Assembly (NCBI GenBank): GCA_947254705.1
Contig: CAMYCX010000031.1
Span: 1-13,389 of the forward strand
Direction of reading: 5' to 3'
Length of the DNA: 13,389 nt
DNA from: an uncultured Veillonellaceae bacterium
GTDB taxonomy: Bacteria; Bacillota; Negativicutes; Veillonellales; Negativicoccaceae
In this document: piece after piece, positions 6,155 through 13,389 of the stretch
Position numbering within the stretch: position 1 is the first letter of the stretch
Layout of the letters: each line of letters opens with the position of its first letter
The notes under the pieces: model-generated
The model's input: the letters and a program-made list of their open reading frames with translations, nothing else
Database searches by the model: none
Told to the model about the DNA's origin: nothing
Made by a program: the position numbers and the translations under genes

Positions 6155-7432
6155 TTACCGATGTAAATTATAAAATACATCAGCGCCTTCGTACAACGAC
6201 ACACCTTCCAACTCTTCTTCAATCCGCAAAAGCTGATTGTATTTAGCAACCCGGTCAATCCGTGCCGGTGCCCCGGTCTTAATTTGACCGGCATTGACCG
6301 CCACCGCAATATCAGCAATTATGGTATCATCAGTTTCTCCTGAGCGGTGAGAAATAATCGCAGTATATCCTGCTCGTTTTGCCATTTCTATGGCTTCAAA
6401 CGTTTCTGTCAAAGTACCGATCTGATTCACTTTTATCAAAATGGAGTTTCCGATTCCTTCTTCAATTCCTTTTGCCAGGCGTGTGCTGTTGGTAACAAAC
6501 AAATCGTCACCAACCAATTGAACCCGATTGCCCAAACGTTTAGTCAACAGTTTCCATCCGTCATAATCTTCCTCGTTCATCCCGTCTTCGATAGAAATAA
6601 TTGGATACTTTTCGACCAATGCGGCATAGTATTCGGTCAACTCTTCCGCTGTACGCGTTATGCCCTCACCGGTAAACTCATATACTCCATCCCGGTAAAA
6701 CTCTGACGCGGCCGCATCCAATGCCAACAGAACATCTTCACCCGGTCGATATCCTGCTTCCGAGATCGATTCTACAATCAGTTGTAGCGCCTCTTCATTT
6801 GACGCAAGGTTTGGTGCAAAACCACCCTCATCACCGACTGCAGTCACCAGGCCGCGACGCTGCAACACTTGCTTAAGGGCATGATAAATTTCCGTTCCCA
6901 TACGCAATGCATCCGCAAAAGTATCCGCTCCAACAGGCATAATCATAAACTCCTGCAAATCTACGTTATTATCAGCATGCGCGCCGCCATTGAGAATATT
7001 CATCATCGGTACCGGCAATTCCGTTGCAAACATACCTCCTAAATATCGGTAAAGCGAAATATTAGCCTGTGCTGCAGCGGCGCGAGCCACCGCCATGGAT
7101 ACTCCCAGCGTTGCATTGGCCCCCAACTTACTTTTATTGTCCGTACCATCAAGTCCGCACAAAATTGAGTCAATCATTACCTGTTCTCCAACAGGTAAAC
7201 CGATTAATTCCAGTGCAATTGTTTCATTCACATGAGCTACTGCCTGCTGCACACCTTTGCCGCCATACCGCGCAGCCCCATCACGCAGTTCAAGCGCTTC
7301 AAACACGCCGGTAGATGCACCCGAAGGCACGGATGCACGTCCACGAGTACCGTCATCAAGCAATACATCGACCTCAACTGTCGGATTCCCGCGAGAATCC
7401 AAAATTTCTCTAGCATGAATATCTACGATCAT
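6155..7432 (-). CDS. eno: Enolase
   Basis: A 425-residue enolase, converting 2-phosphoglycerate to phosphoenolpyruvate in glycolysis. Residues seen: SGASTG loop (38-42), His152 (AHADNN), Glu202 in GDEGGFAP, metal ligands Asp239, Glu282 and Asp309, catalytic Lys334 in LIKVNQIGTLTET, His362 in SHRSGE and Lys385 in IKTG. After Lys385 the protein reads GAPARIDR where most enolases have GSxSRxDR; I recall such variants in other bacteria, so activity is expected. It is the last gene of the glycolytic operon. Its ATG overlaps the gpmI stop as ATGA, and AAGGAGG lies seven bases upstream inside gpmI, so coupling and independent initiation are both possible. A hairpin terminator follows. Confidence 0.97.
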   Translation of the reverse strand: MIVDIHAREILDSRGNPTVEVDVLLDDGTRGRASVPSGASTGVFEALELRDGAARYGGKGVQQAVAHVNETIALELIGLPVGEQVMIDSILCGLDGTDNKSKLGANATLGVSMAVARAAAAQANISLYRYLGGMFATELPVPMMNILNGGAHADNNVDLQEFMIMPVGADTFADALRMGTEIYHALKQVLQRRGLVTAVGDEGGFAPNLASNEEALQLIVESISEAGYRPGEDVLLALDAAASEFYRDGVYEFTGEGITRTAEELTEYYAALVEKYPIISIEDGMNEEDYDGWKLLTKRLGNRVQLVGDDLFVTNSTRLAKGIEEGIGNSILIKVNQIGTLTETFEAIEMAKRAGYTAIISHRSGETDDTIIADIAVAVNAGQIKTGAPARIDRVAKYNQLLRIEEELEGVSLYEGADVFYNLHR

Positions 7433-8973
7433 AAGTGAGCCTCCTTAACGCGTAACAATGATTTTCCCGTCATCTCCGTCGGCACGTCAATATCTGCCAA
7501 TGTCAACAATGTCGGTGCCAAATCTGCCAAAATCCCATTGCGCAATTGATCTTCACGATGTATTTCCGATAACAGGAATACAGGAACCGGATTCGTCGTA
7601 TGTGCCGTATGAGGGCTGTGATTAGTTTCATCCCACATCCGTTCTGAGTTGCCATGATCGGCAGTTACAAGGATTTGGCCGCCACGAGCTCGAAAAGCAT
7701 CCCACAATCGCCCCAAACAAGTATCCACAGTCCGTACCGCTTGTTGCGCTGCCGCTAAACTGCCACTGTGACCGACCATGTCGGAATTGGCAAAGTTCAG
7801 AATAATAAAATCATACTTTTCTTGTGCAATCTCAGAGATTAATCGATCAGTCATCTCATAAGCACTCATTTCCGGCTTCAGGTCATATGTTGCTACTTTC
7901 GGTGAAGGAATCAAAATTCGATCCTCTCCCCGATATGGTTCTTCACGCCCCCCGTTAAAGAAATATGTTACATGTGCATACTTTTCCGTTTCTGCAATCC
8001 GCAGCTGAGTATACCCGGACTCACTGACCACTTCGCCGAATGTATGACGCAAGCTTTCTTTTTCATAGATGACCGGCTCGTTAAAGGTGGCTTCATACCG
8101 TGTCATCGTAATTAGCTTCAACCCGATTAATGTACGTTCAAATCCATCAAAAGACGGCTCTGCCAACGCGGCAGTTAGTTGTCGGGCCCGATCGGGACGG
8201 AAATTGAAAAACACTGCACCGTCTCCTCTTTGCATCGGCACGGATTCCCCGATTACGACCGGAACAACAAATTCATCCGTCACACCTTCTGCATAAGATT
8301 TCTCCAGCGCATCGTCAATACTTTTTCGAAGGGGACCTTTCCCGGCGCTCACCACGTCATATGCTAATCGGGTGCGATCCCAACGACGATCCCGGTCCAT
8401 TGCATAATAGCGACCGCTGATTGTCGCAATTTTCCCAGCGCCGATACCCTTCAACTCTTTTTCTATATAATGCAAATATTTCAAGGCACTTTGCGGCGGT
8501 ACATCGCGTCCATCCAAGAAAGCATGTATGTATATATCCTTAATCCCTGCATGAGCAGCCGCCCGAACCAGTGCCAACAAATGTTCCTGATGACTATGCA
8601 CTCCACCATCTGAAACCAACCCTAACAAATGTAGCGCACGGCCTGATTCAGCCGTTGTTTGCAATAGTTTTTTCAAAACCGGGATCTTGGCAAAGACACC
8701 CGAGCGAATATCTGCATCTATCCGATTAAGTTGCTGCAAGACAACACGCCCGGCACCGATATTCAGATGTCCGACTTCGGAGTTACCCATTTGCCCCGGA
8801 GGCAATCCTACCTTTTCACCGCTGGTGATTAATTGTGCATGCGGATACGTTTCCAACCATCGCGGAATATGTTTTAATCCGGCTGTCATCACGGCATTAA
8901 ATGGATCCTCCTCTTGTCCGCATCCCCATCCGTCCATGATCACAAGCATCACCGGATGTGCTAATTTCCCCAT
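7429..8973 (-). CDS. gpmI: 2,3-bisphosphoglycerate-independent phosphoglycerate mutase
   Basis: A 514-residue cofactor-independent mutase that interconverts 3- and 2-phosphoglycerate using metal ions, usually manganese. Length is as usual for the family. Marks include VMLVIMDGWG with metal ligand Asp14, the phosphoserine nucleophile Ser65 in GNSEVGHLNIGAGR, SDGGVHSH, FLDGRDVPP, ISGRYYAMDRD, FFNFRPDRARQ, NFANSDMVGHSG and TADHGNSE with the late Asp/His metal ligands. The start ATG follows the tpiA stop by three bases and has AGGGGAGG eight bases upstream, inside tpiA. The stop overlaps eno. No sign of truncation or frameshift. Confidence 0.97.
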   Translation of the reverse strand: MGKLAHPVMLVIMDGWGCGQEEDPFNAVMTAGLKHIPRWLETYPHAQLITSGEKVGLPPGQMGNSEVGHLNIGAGRVVLQQLNRIDADIRSGVFAKIPVLKKLLQTTAESGRALHLLGLVSDGGVHSHQEHLLALVRAAAHAGIKDIYIHAFLDGRDVPPQSALKYLHYIEKELKGIGAGKIATISGRYYAMDRDRRWDRTRLAYDVVSAGKGPLRKSIDDALEKSYAEGVTDEFVVPVVIGESVPMQRGDGAVFFNFRPDRARQLTAALAEPSFDGFERTLIGLKLITMTRYEATFNEPVIYEKESLRHTFGEVVSESGYTQLRIAETEKYAHVTYFFNGGREEPYRGEDRILIPSPKVATYDLKPEMSAYEMTDRLISEIAQEKYDFIILNFANSDMVGHSGSLAAAQQAVRTVDTCLGRLWDAFRARGGQILVTADHGNSERMWDETNHSPHTAHTTNPVPVFLLSEIHREDQLRNGILADLAPTLLTLADIDVPTEMTGKSLLRVKEAHL

Positions 8974-8976
8974 CCG

Positions 8977-9732
8977 TTATGCCTCCCCTTCGCTAACAAT
9001 CGCTGCAAATTCAGCTGCATCCAGTGAAGCACCGCCAACAAGTGCACCATCAATGTTTTCCTTGGACATCAAGCCGACAATAGTATTCGGTTTGACACTA
9101 CCTCCATATAAAATACGGATTCTGGCGGACACCGCCTGACCAAACAATACGGACAATTCATCCCGAATTAATGCACACACACTTTCTGCGGTTTCACTCG
9201 TTGCCGATTTCCCGGTGCCGATTGCCCAAATTGGCTCATACGCAATAACAATAGATGCCGCTTGTTCTACATCTATTCCCGCCAATGATTCACGTAACTG
9301 CCGCCGTATATGTGTCTCAGTTTCGCCACGATCATATTGTGTTTCTGTCTCACCAACGCAAACGATCGGCGTCAATCGATGCTGTAATGCAACAGCGACT
9401 TTGCGTGCCACCTCCGCATCTGTTTCGCCAAACAGTTCACGCCGTTCAGAATGACCCAAGATAACATATGTACATCCCAATGATGTCAGCATTGAGGGCG
9501 CTATCTCGCCCGTATAGGCTCCGCTTTCTTCCCAGTACATATTTTGTGCCCCCCACGCAATCGCACTGCCGTCCAATGCATCTGCAACAGTTGCAAGCGA
9601 AACGAAAGGCGGACAAACCAATACATCTACTTTTGGTGCAGACAATCGCATTCGTAACTCCTTCACCAAAGCAAGCGCCTCACTCGGTATCGTATTCATT
9701 TTCCAATTTCCCGCAATCAAGGCTGTTCTCAT
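8977..9732 (-). CDS. tpiA: Triosephosphate isomerase
   Basis: A 251-residue TIM-barrel enzyme interconverting dihydroxyacetone phosphate and glyceraldehyde 3-phosphate. Catalytic residues are visible: Lys11 in AGNWKMN, His94 in ILGHSERR and Glu166 in AYEPIWAIGTGK, which also contains the flexible loop 6, plus the phosphate-binding ILYGGSVKP (207-215). The frame is open 24 codons further upstream, inside pgk, but the start MRTALIAGNWKMN matches all known members and its ATG has GGAGG six bases before it. Only one base separates it from the pgk stop, and three from gpmI. Confidence 0.97.
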   Translation of the reverse strand: MRTALIAGNWKMNTIPSEALALVKELRMRLSAPKVDVLVCPPFVSLATVADALDGSAIAWGAQNMYWEESGAYTGEIAPSMLTSLGCTYVILGHSERRELFGETDAEVARKVAVALQHRLTPIVCVGETETQYDRGETETHIRRQLRESLAGIDVEQAASIVIAYEPIWAIGTGKSATSETAESVCALIRDELSVLFGQAVSARIRILYGGSVKPNTIVGLMSKENIDGALVGGASLDAAEFAAIVSEGEA

Positions 9733-9733
9733 C

Positions 9734-10918
9734 TTAAACCTCCTCCAGACAGGCAATGCCAGGTAATTCCTGCCCTTCCAAATACGCCAGCGATGCACCG
9801 CCACCCGTAGAAATATGGGTTATCTGATCCGTCAACCCGCACGACTCGATTGCCGCGACAGAGTCTCCACCGCCGACAATACTGATTCCTTGGTTGGCAG
9901 CAACCGCTTCTGCGACCCGCTTAGTTCCCTGCGCAAACGCTTTCCACTCAAAAACTCCCATCGGCCCGTTCCACAGGACAGTTGCCGCCGGCAATACCGC
10001 GGCAGAAAAATGTTCTGCCGTATCCGGTCCAATGTCTAAGATCATCTCATCCGTCGGAATCTCTGTCACATTATGTATATGCGGTGCCGCCTCCTGCTTA
10101 AACGCACTCGCTGTTATCACATCTTGCGGCAATAAAACCTTCTTACCCAAATCATTGGCCGTCTCAAGCACTCGCAACGCCAACTCACAAGCTTCTTTCT
10201 CTACTAAGGATGTACCGACTGCATATCCTTGTGCCAACAAAAAGGTGTTGGCCATACCGCCACCAATAATCAGCGTATCAACGATGCGTACCAAGCGCTC
10301 CAATACCTTGATTTTGTCCGACACTTTAGCACCGCCGATAATGGCGGCAAACGGACGTTTCGGCTCAGTCACGGCCTCTTCCAGAAAGTGGATTTCTTCT
10401 GCCACCAATCGGCCCGCCACCATAGGTAATATCTTCGCTACACCGACAATCGATGCATGTGCCCGATGTGATACGCCAAATGCATCATTGACCGCAACAT
10501 CCGCCATACTTGCAAGAGCGCGGGCAAACTGAGGATTATTCGTTTCTTCTTCTTCGTGAAATCGGACATTCTCCAACAACAAAACATCCCCCGGAGTAAG
10601 CGCAGCTGCCAGTGCTTCTGTCTCAGGACCGATGCAATCCGGAGCCAAGCGCACAGGACGACCTATCAATTCCGCTAAGCGTTCTGCCACGGGCGCTAAC
10701 GAGTATTTTGTGACCCGCTGACCTTTCGGACGGCCCATATGCGACGCCAAAATCAAGGCCGCGCCTCCATCCAGCAGTTGCTTAATGGTCGGCAAGGTTG
10801 CTCGGATTCGTGTATCATCCGTAATGCGTCCCTGATCATCCAGCGGCACATTATAGTCCACGCGAACATATACTTTTCCCCCACGAACCTGTAGCGAATC
10901 TATTGTTTTTTTTTGCAT
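9734..10918 (-). CDS. pgk: Phosphoglycerate kinase
   Basis: A 394-residue two-lobed kinase making ATP from 1,3-bisphosphoglycerate. Marks in order: RVDYNVPLD near the N-terminus, ILASHMGRPKG, LLLENVRFHEEEE, NDAFGVSHRAHAS, IIGGAKVSDKI, TLIIGGGMANTF, VLWNGPMGVFEW and the nucleotide-binding GGGDSVAAI followed by HISTGGGASL. Length is normal. An upstream TTG in frame lies next to a hairpin and is rejected in favour of the ATG at 10916-10918, which has GGAGG five bases upstream. The 42-base gap to gap carries a terminator-like hairpin, so pgk and the genes after it may be expressed below gap. Confidence 0.97.
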   Translation of the reverse strand: MQKKTIDSLQVRGGKVYVRVDYNVPLDDQGRITDDTRIRATLPTIKQLLDGGAALILASHMGRPKGQRVTKYSLAPVAERLAELIGRPVRLAPDCIGPETEALAAALTPGDVLLLENVRFHEEEETNNPQFARALASMADVAVNDAFGVSHRAHASIVGVAKILPMVAGRLVAEEIHFLEEAVTEPKRPFAAIIGGAKVSDKIKVLERLVRIVDTLIIGGGMANTFLLAQGYAVGTSLVEKEACELALRVLETANDLGKKVLLPQDVITASAFKQEAAPHIHNVTEIPTDEMILDIGPDTAEHFSAAVLPAATVLWNGPMGVFEWKAFAQGTKRVAEAVAANQGISIVGGGDSVAAIESCGLTDQITHISTGGGASLAYLEGQELPGIACLEEV

Positions 10919-10937
10919 CTTCGCCTCCAACAAAAGA

Positions 10938-10955
10938 GGGTCGCCTTGGCGACCC
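10938..10955 (-). terminator. Attenuator-like hairpin between gap and pgk
   Basis: Arms GGGTCGC (10938-10944) and GCGACCC (10949-10955) around a four-base loop, followed on the minus strand by TCTTTTGTT. It begins six bases after the gap stop. A GC-rich stem plus a short T run fits a leaky terminator or a 3' stabilising structure for the upstream mRNA. It ends shortly before the pgk ribosome binding site. Confidence 0.68.
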
Positions 10956-10960
10956 CGTTA

Positions 10961-11968
10961 TCACAGTCCCTGACGCCCGATATAGGTAATCAGATCCACA
11001 ACACGATTGGAGTAGCCCCATTCGTTATCATACCAGGATACAACCTTGACCATAGTCCCATCAATCACTTGCGTCAGCAGCGAGTCGACGGTAGAGCTGG
11101 CCGGAGAACCGTTATAATCGGACGATACCAAAGGTTTATCGGAATAGTCCATAATTCCTTTAAGAGCTCCTTCTGCCGCTTCCTTCAATGCTCGGTTGAC
11201 TTCTTCCACCGTAGTTTCTTTTTCTACATCACAAGTTAAATCAGTAATTGAAACATTCGGTGTCGGTACACGCATCGCGAATCCGTTTAATTTTCCCTTC
11301 AACTCCGGCAGCACCAAAGCGATAGCTTTTGCTGCCCCCGTGCTTGTCGGGATAATATTTTCTGCCGCTGCACGGGCACGCCGCAAATCACCGTGCGGTA
11401 AATCCAAAATCCGCTGATCATTCGTATACGAGTGTACCGTTGTCATCAATCCCCGACGAATACCGAATTTTTCATGTAATACTTTTGTAAATGGTGCCAA
11501 ACAATTTGTCGTACACGACGCATTGGAAATAACATGATGTTTCGACGGATCATATTCTTTTTCATTGACTCCCATCACAATTGTGATGTCTTCCTCTTTT
11601 GCCGGTGCGGAAATAATTACCTTTTTGACAGTGCCGCCCAAATGCTTCTTCGCATCATTACCGTTCGTAAAGCGACCTGTTGATTCCACTACAACATCAA
11701 CATGATCATCACTCCATGCAATTTGTGCCGGGTCAAATTCCTTATATACGCTGATCTTTTTACCGTTTACATAAAGGTGACCTTCCTTGACTTGAATATC
11801 CGCCTCCAAACGTCCGTGTACCGAATCGTATTCCAGCAAATGCGCCAACGCCTCAATATCCCCCGGATCGTTAATTGCTACAATTTCTACTTGGTCATTG
11901 TTCATTGCGGCCCGCAATACATTCCGTCCAATTCGTCCGAATCCGTTAATTCCTACTTTTGTTACCAT
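10961..11968 (-). CDS. gap: Glyceraldehyde-3-phosphate dehydrogenase, NAD-dependent type
   Basis: A 335-residue phosphorylating GAPDH. Marks: GINGFGRIGR Rossmann loop (6-15), catalytic Cys152 in SNASCTTNC, His179 in TTVHSYTND, HGDLRRARAAA and the C-terminal WYDNEWGYSNRVVDL. Asp34 after the second strand and the Leu190-Pro191 pair are the features that favour NAD over NADP, so this is the glycolytic form, as expected beside cggR. The start is the ATG at 11966-11968 with AGGAGG six bases upstream; an earlier in-frame start option adds five non-conserved residues. The first 23 bases overlap the end of cggR, and the Shine-Dalgarno sequence lies in the cggR codons for Asp-Glu-Glu-Glu-Lys. Confidence 0.97.
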   Translation of the reverse strand: MVTKVGINGFGRIGRNVLRAAMNNDQVEIVAINDPGDIEALAHLLEYDSVHGRLEADIQVKEGHLYVNGKKISVYKEFDPAQIAWSDDHVDVVVESTGRFTNGNDAKKHLGGTVKKVIISAPAKEEDITIVMGVNEKEYDPSKHHVISNASCTTNCLAPFTKVLHEKFGIRRGLMTTVHSYTNDQRILDLPHGDLRRARAAAENIIPTSTGAAKAIALVLPELKGKLNGFAMRVPTPNVSITDLTCDVEKETTVEEVNRALKEAAEGALKGIMDYSDKPLVSSDYNGSPASSTVDSLLTQVIDGTMVKVVSWYDNEWGYSNRVVDLITYIGRQGL

Positions 11969-13001
11969 GTTTTTCCTCCTCATCTTGCTCTGCTCTATCT
12001 TGCGAAAGCAAAGCGGTTAACTTTTCAGCTGCACCTTCATCCGTCACCAAGTGGCCACGAATACCGGCGCGCACCATCGCCAAAATTGCTGTCGCCTTGT
12101 GAGATCCTCCTGCCACAACAATCACATGAGGAATATGCGGCAACATGTCCATTGTCACACCGACGTTCGGACGATGAAATACAATTCGCCCGGTTGCATC
12201 GGCATAATACCCCAAAGCCTCTCCGACTGCCTTTTCCCGGCGAATCTCTTGACAATCCGCATCCGGAATCTGCCTAAGTTCTGCCATCCGTAATGCTTCT
12301 CCGACACCGATTACCAACATATTGGCACGAGCAATCAGTGATTCCACTTCATGAAGCGAGGCATCTTCCTTACGCAACAATTCGATGACTGCAGTCGAAA
12401 ATCCATCCGGCACGTGCAGCATACGATATTCTCCGCCTGTTTTACGTGCCATTTGCGCCGCCACCGCATTGGCTTGTGTCTCCAGCCGTTCACCGAATCC
12501 TCCACGTGCCGGGACTGCCGTAATAGCCACCTGCATATCAGGCATGGCTTCCGCCAGCAAGGCCAATGTCGTGCCGCCACTGACCGCGACCACATCTTTG
12601 GCTCGCAAGCGTTTTGCTACTAACAACGCCCCCGCCTGCGCCAACCGTGCCTGTGTCGGACGATGATTACGTGAGTCCCCTCGTACAACCGTTACCGCAG
12701 GAAGATGCAAACGCGCTGTCAGCGTACGCTCATAAAACCCAGTCGAATGACGCGTGCGAAACAGCTCTGCCGCATCCGCCAATACGTCTTCACCGCGAGA
12801 GGTAATCGCAATCCCGCCGGGAGATACATCAACCAGCTCCATGGCTTCCAATTGTGCAACTTGCCCACGTACCGTCCGCTCTGAAAGGTTCATTGCTTCC
12901 GCCAGTGCTCGTCTACCGATCGGTCCTGTCAATGAGATTTCTGCCAGTACACGGTATCGATTCTCGGCTTCTGCCACTAATTCCGGTACCAATACTTCCA
13001 A
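11946..13001 (-). CDS. cggR: Central glycolytic genes regulator (SorC family repressor)
   Basis: About 351 residues. An N-terminal winged-helix DNA-binding part (roughly 15-75: RYRVLAEISLTGPIGRRALA, NLSERTVRGQV) is followed by the SorC-type sugar-phosphate-binding domain with VSGGTTLALLAE (140-151), VPARGG (163-168), ETQANAVAAQMA, VIGVGEA, VIVVAGGSHKA and VTDEGAAEKL. In Bacillus subtilis CggR represses the gapA operon and is released by fructose 1,6-bisphosphate; the same arrangement here supports that role. No ATG start exists: the frame is closed by TAG at 13026-13028, and between it and the coding core only TTG (12999-13001) or ATT (13008-13010) are plausible. The TTG is 16 bases from AGGAGG, whereas the ATT is at an ideal seven. 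The C-terminal charged tail overlaps gap by 23 bases. Confidence 0.95.
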   Translation of the reverse strand: MEVLVPELVAEAENRYRVLAEISLTGPIGRRALAEAMNLSERTVRGQVAQLEAMELVDVSPGGIAITSRGEDVLADAAELFRTRHSTGFYERTLTARLHLPAVTVVRGDSRNHRPTQARLAQAGALLVAKRLRAKDVVAVSGGTTLALLAEAMPDMQVAITAVPARGGFGERLETQANAVAAQMARKTGGEYRMLHVPDGFSTAVIELLRKEDASLHEVESLIARANMLVIGVGEALRMAELRQIPDADCQEIRREKAVGEALGYYADATGRIVFHRPNVGVTMDMLPHIPHVIVVAGGSHKATAILAMVRAGIRGHLVTDEGAAEKLTALLSQDRAEQDEEEKHGNKSRN

Positions 13002-13027
13002 TACGTGAATGACTCCGCCTCCTCTCT

Positions 13028-13055
13028 ATCCCGCGGGGCAAAAATCGTCCATCCG
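13028..13055. promoter_or_regulatory. Possible CggR operator in the leader
   Basis: Two similar minus-strand blocks, CGGATGGAC (from 13055) and CGGGATAGA (from 13033), lie 22 bases apart, about two helical turns, downstream of the promoter and before cggR. The known B. subtilis operator is also two CGGGAC-like direct repeats in that position. The match here is partial, so this is a guess from layout. Confidence 0.3.
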
Positions 13056-13080
13056 AGGATAAAAAAATACTTTCATATTT

Positions 13081-13109
13081 ATTGTAGCAAATTACCCCTA
13101 TCAATTCAA
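13081..13109 (-). promoter_or_regulatory. Promoter of the cggR-gap-pgk-tpiA-gpmI-eno operon
   Basis: TTGAAT (13104-13109) and TACAAT (13081-13086) on the minus strand, 17 bases apart, with TGC directly before the -10, making an extended -10 element. The transcript would start near 13074 and have a leader of roughly 65-75 bases. Confidence 0.7.
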
Positions 13110-13227
13110 TCTACCTCTTCGCGATTCAATAAAATATATTCCCCGTTACGGTCTTTTCCGAAACGCCTTCTTATGTCCGTACCCGAATTCTCATATTTTC
13201 TCGTAACTTCATGACACATTGCCCTGT
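13110..13227. other. Divergent intergenic core
   Basis: AT-rich stretch between the two back-to-back promoters. I see no gene in it. An imperfect inverted repeat lies at 13144-13165 (CGTTACGG and CCGAAACG, one mismatch) with no clear T run after it. Confidence 0.4.
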
Positions 13228-13256
13228 TTGCAGCTCTTCCGATATTCCGATATACT
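13228..13256 (+). promoter_or_regulatory. Promoter for the divergent plus-strand gene
   Basis: TTGCAG (13228-13233) and TATACT (13251-13256) with a 17-base spacer, about 30 bases before a ribosome binding site AAGGAGA (13274-13280) and ATG. The -10 is strong (five of six), the -35 weaker. Confidence 0.6.
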
Positions 13257-13285
13257 ATAGAAAACATTGTCACAAGGAGAATACT

Positions 13286-13345
13286 ATGATCATTCGTTAT
13301 ACCGAACTCCCCGCTGCGGCACGATATATCCGTACAGCTGTATTC
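13286..13345 (+). CDS. Divergent gene, first 20 codons only (possibly GNAT acetyltransferase)
   Basis: ATG at 13286-13288 follows AAGGAGA with five-base spacing and a plausible promoter. Twenty codons, MIIRYTELPAAARYIRTAVF, are genomic; then the frame runs into sequencing adapter and continues as LSLIHISEPTR, which is not part of the protein. The AARYIRTAVF stretch resembles the first helix of GNAT N-acetyltransferases, where IRxxVFVxEQ is common, but 20 residues are too few to be sure. It is divergent from cggR, so its link to glycolysis is unknown. Confidence 0.5.
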
Positions 13346-13389
13346 CTGTCTCTTATACACATCTCCGAGCCCACGAGACCGTTATTCTA
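13346..13389 (+). other. Nextera/Tn5 library adapter contamination, not genomic
   Basis: Bases 13346-13364 are CTGTCTCTTATACACATCT, the 19-base Tn5 mosaic end used in Nextera tagmentation. Bases 13365-13379, CCGAGCCCACGAGAC, are the adapter that follows it on the i7 side. The remaining ten bases fit the length of an i7 index. This is read-through of a short insert left untrimmed, so native sequence ends at 13345. Confidence 0.98.

Noticed and set aside
9733..9804. Longer tpiA start giving 275 residues
   Set aside because: The extra 24 residues overlap pgk, are not TIM-like, and the ATG at 9730-9732 has an ideal GGAGG.
9894..10532. Long plus-strand frame of 212 residues opposite pgk
   Set aside because: It is antisense to an unambiguous pgk. 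The mirror frame is open because of codon bias; no ribosome binding site or family motif is visible.
11702..12277. Plus-strand frame of 191 residues across gap and cggR
   Set aside because: It is antisense to two well-supported genes and has no recognisable protein features.
1..13345. tRNA, rRNA, riboswitch, CRISPR or insertion sequence
   Set aside because: Coding sequence covers nearly everything, and the intergenic stretches are short and explained by promoters and terminators; no repeat array, cloverleaf-like sequence or transposase was seen.
13106..13360. Minus-strand frame of 84 residues starting MYKRQ
   Set aside because: It starts inside the adapter and MYKRQ is translated mosaic-end sequence. 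The rest overlaps both promoters in the divergent intergenic region and shows no family resemblance.
13346..13364. Tn5 mosaic end as evidence of a native transposon
   Set aside because: It is followed directly by Illumina adapter and index-like bases, so it comes from library preparation.

Overview
This window looks like the end of a contig from a Bacillota (Firmicutes) genome of moderate GC. Three things suggest this: the regulator-first glycolytic operon cggR-gap-pgk-tpiA-gpmI-eno, strong AGGAGG-type ribosome binding sites, and promoters of the vegetative sigma-factor type. A Negativicutes member is plausible, but that is inference and the species cannot be named. Every gene on the native DNA runs on the minus strand except one truncated gene at the far right. 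The last 44 bases (13346-13389) are not genomic. They are the Nextera/Tn5 mosaic end, the i7-side adapter and what looks like a 10-base index, so true sequence stops at 13345.

Layout along the minus strand, from right to left. (1) 13286-13345, plus strand: the first 20 codons of a divergently transcribed, possibly GNAT-like gene cut by the adapter. (2) 13002-13285: divergent intergenic region with an extended -10 promoter for the glycolytic operon and a promoter for the plus-strand gene. (3) 6155-13001: cggR, gap, pgk, tpiA, gpmI and eno, tightly packed or overlapping, with one attenuator-like hairpin between gap and pgk and a terminator after eno. These genes encode the whole triose-phosphate-to-phosphoenolpyruvate part of glycolysis under a sugar-phosphate-sensing repressor. 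(4) 5332-5943: sodA, a manganese-type superoxide dismutase with its own upstream region carrying a Fur/PerR-like palindrome, followed by a strong hairpin terminator. (5) 3640-5195: a thioredoxin-reductase-like flavoprotein (closer to the AhpF core) and nth (endonuclease III), joined by an ATGA overlap and driven by their own promoter. (6) 3178-3573: a small DUF2262-like protein with a near-consensus promoter and a terminator that begins in its stop codon. (7) 560-3123: an unrecognised protein whose C-terminal half resembles a type I restriction specificity/target-recognition domain, followed through an ATGA overlap by a secreted class 3 lipase. (8) 1-519: the N-terminal 173 residues of the DNA polymerase III delta-prime subunit (holB), running off the window.

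Most of the window is core metabolism and is ordinary. The parts worth a second look are the adapter tail and the artefact proteins it creates; the non-ATG start of cggR; the gap/pgk hairpin; the Fur/PerR-like site before sodA; the altered cofactor loop of the reductase; and the orphan restriction-like protein coupled to a secreted lipase. I found no RNA genes, CRISPR arrays, insertion sequences or native mobile elements, and no convincing new defence or signalling system.
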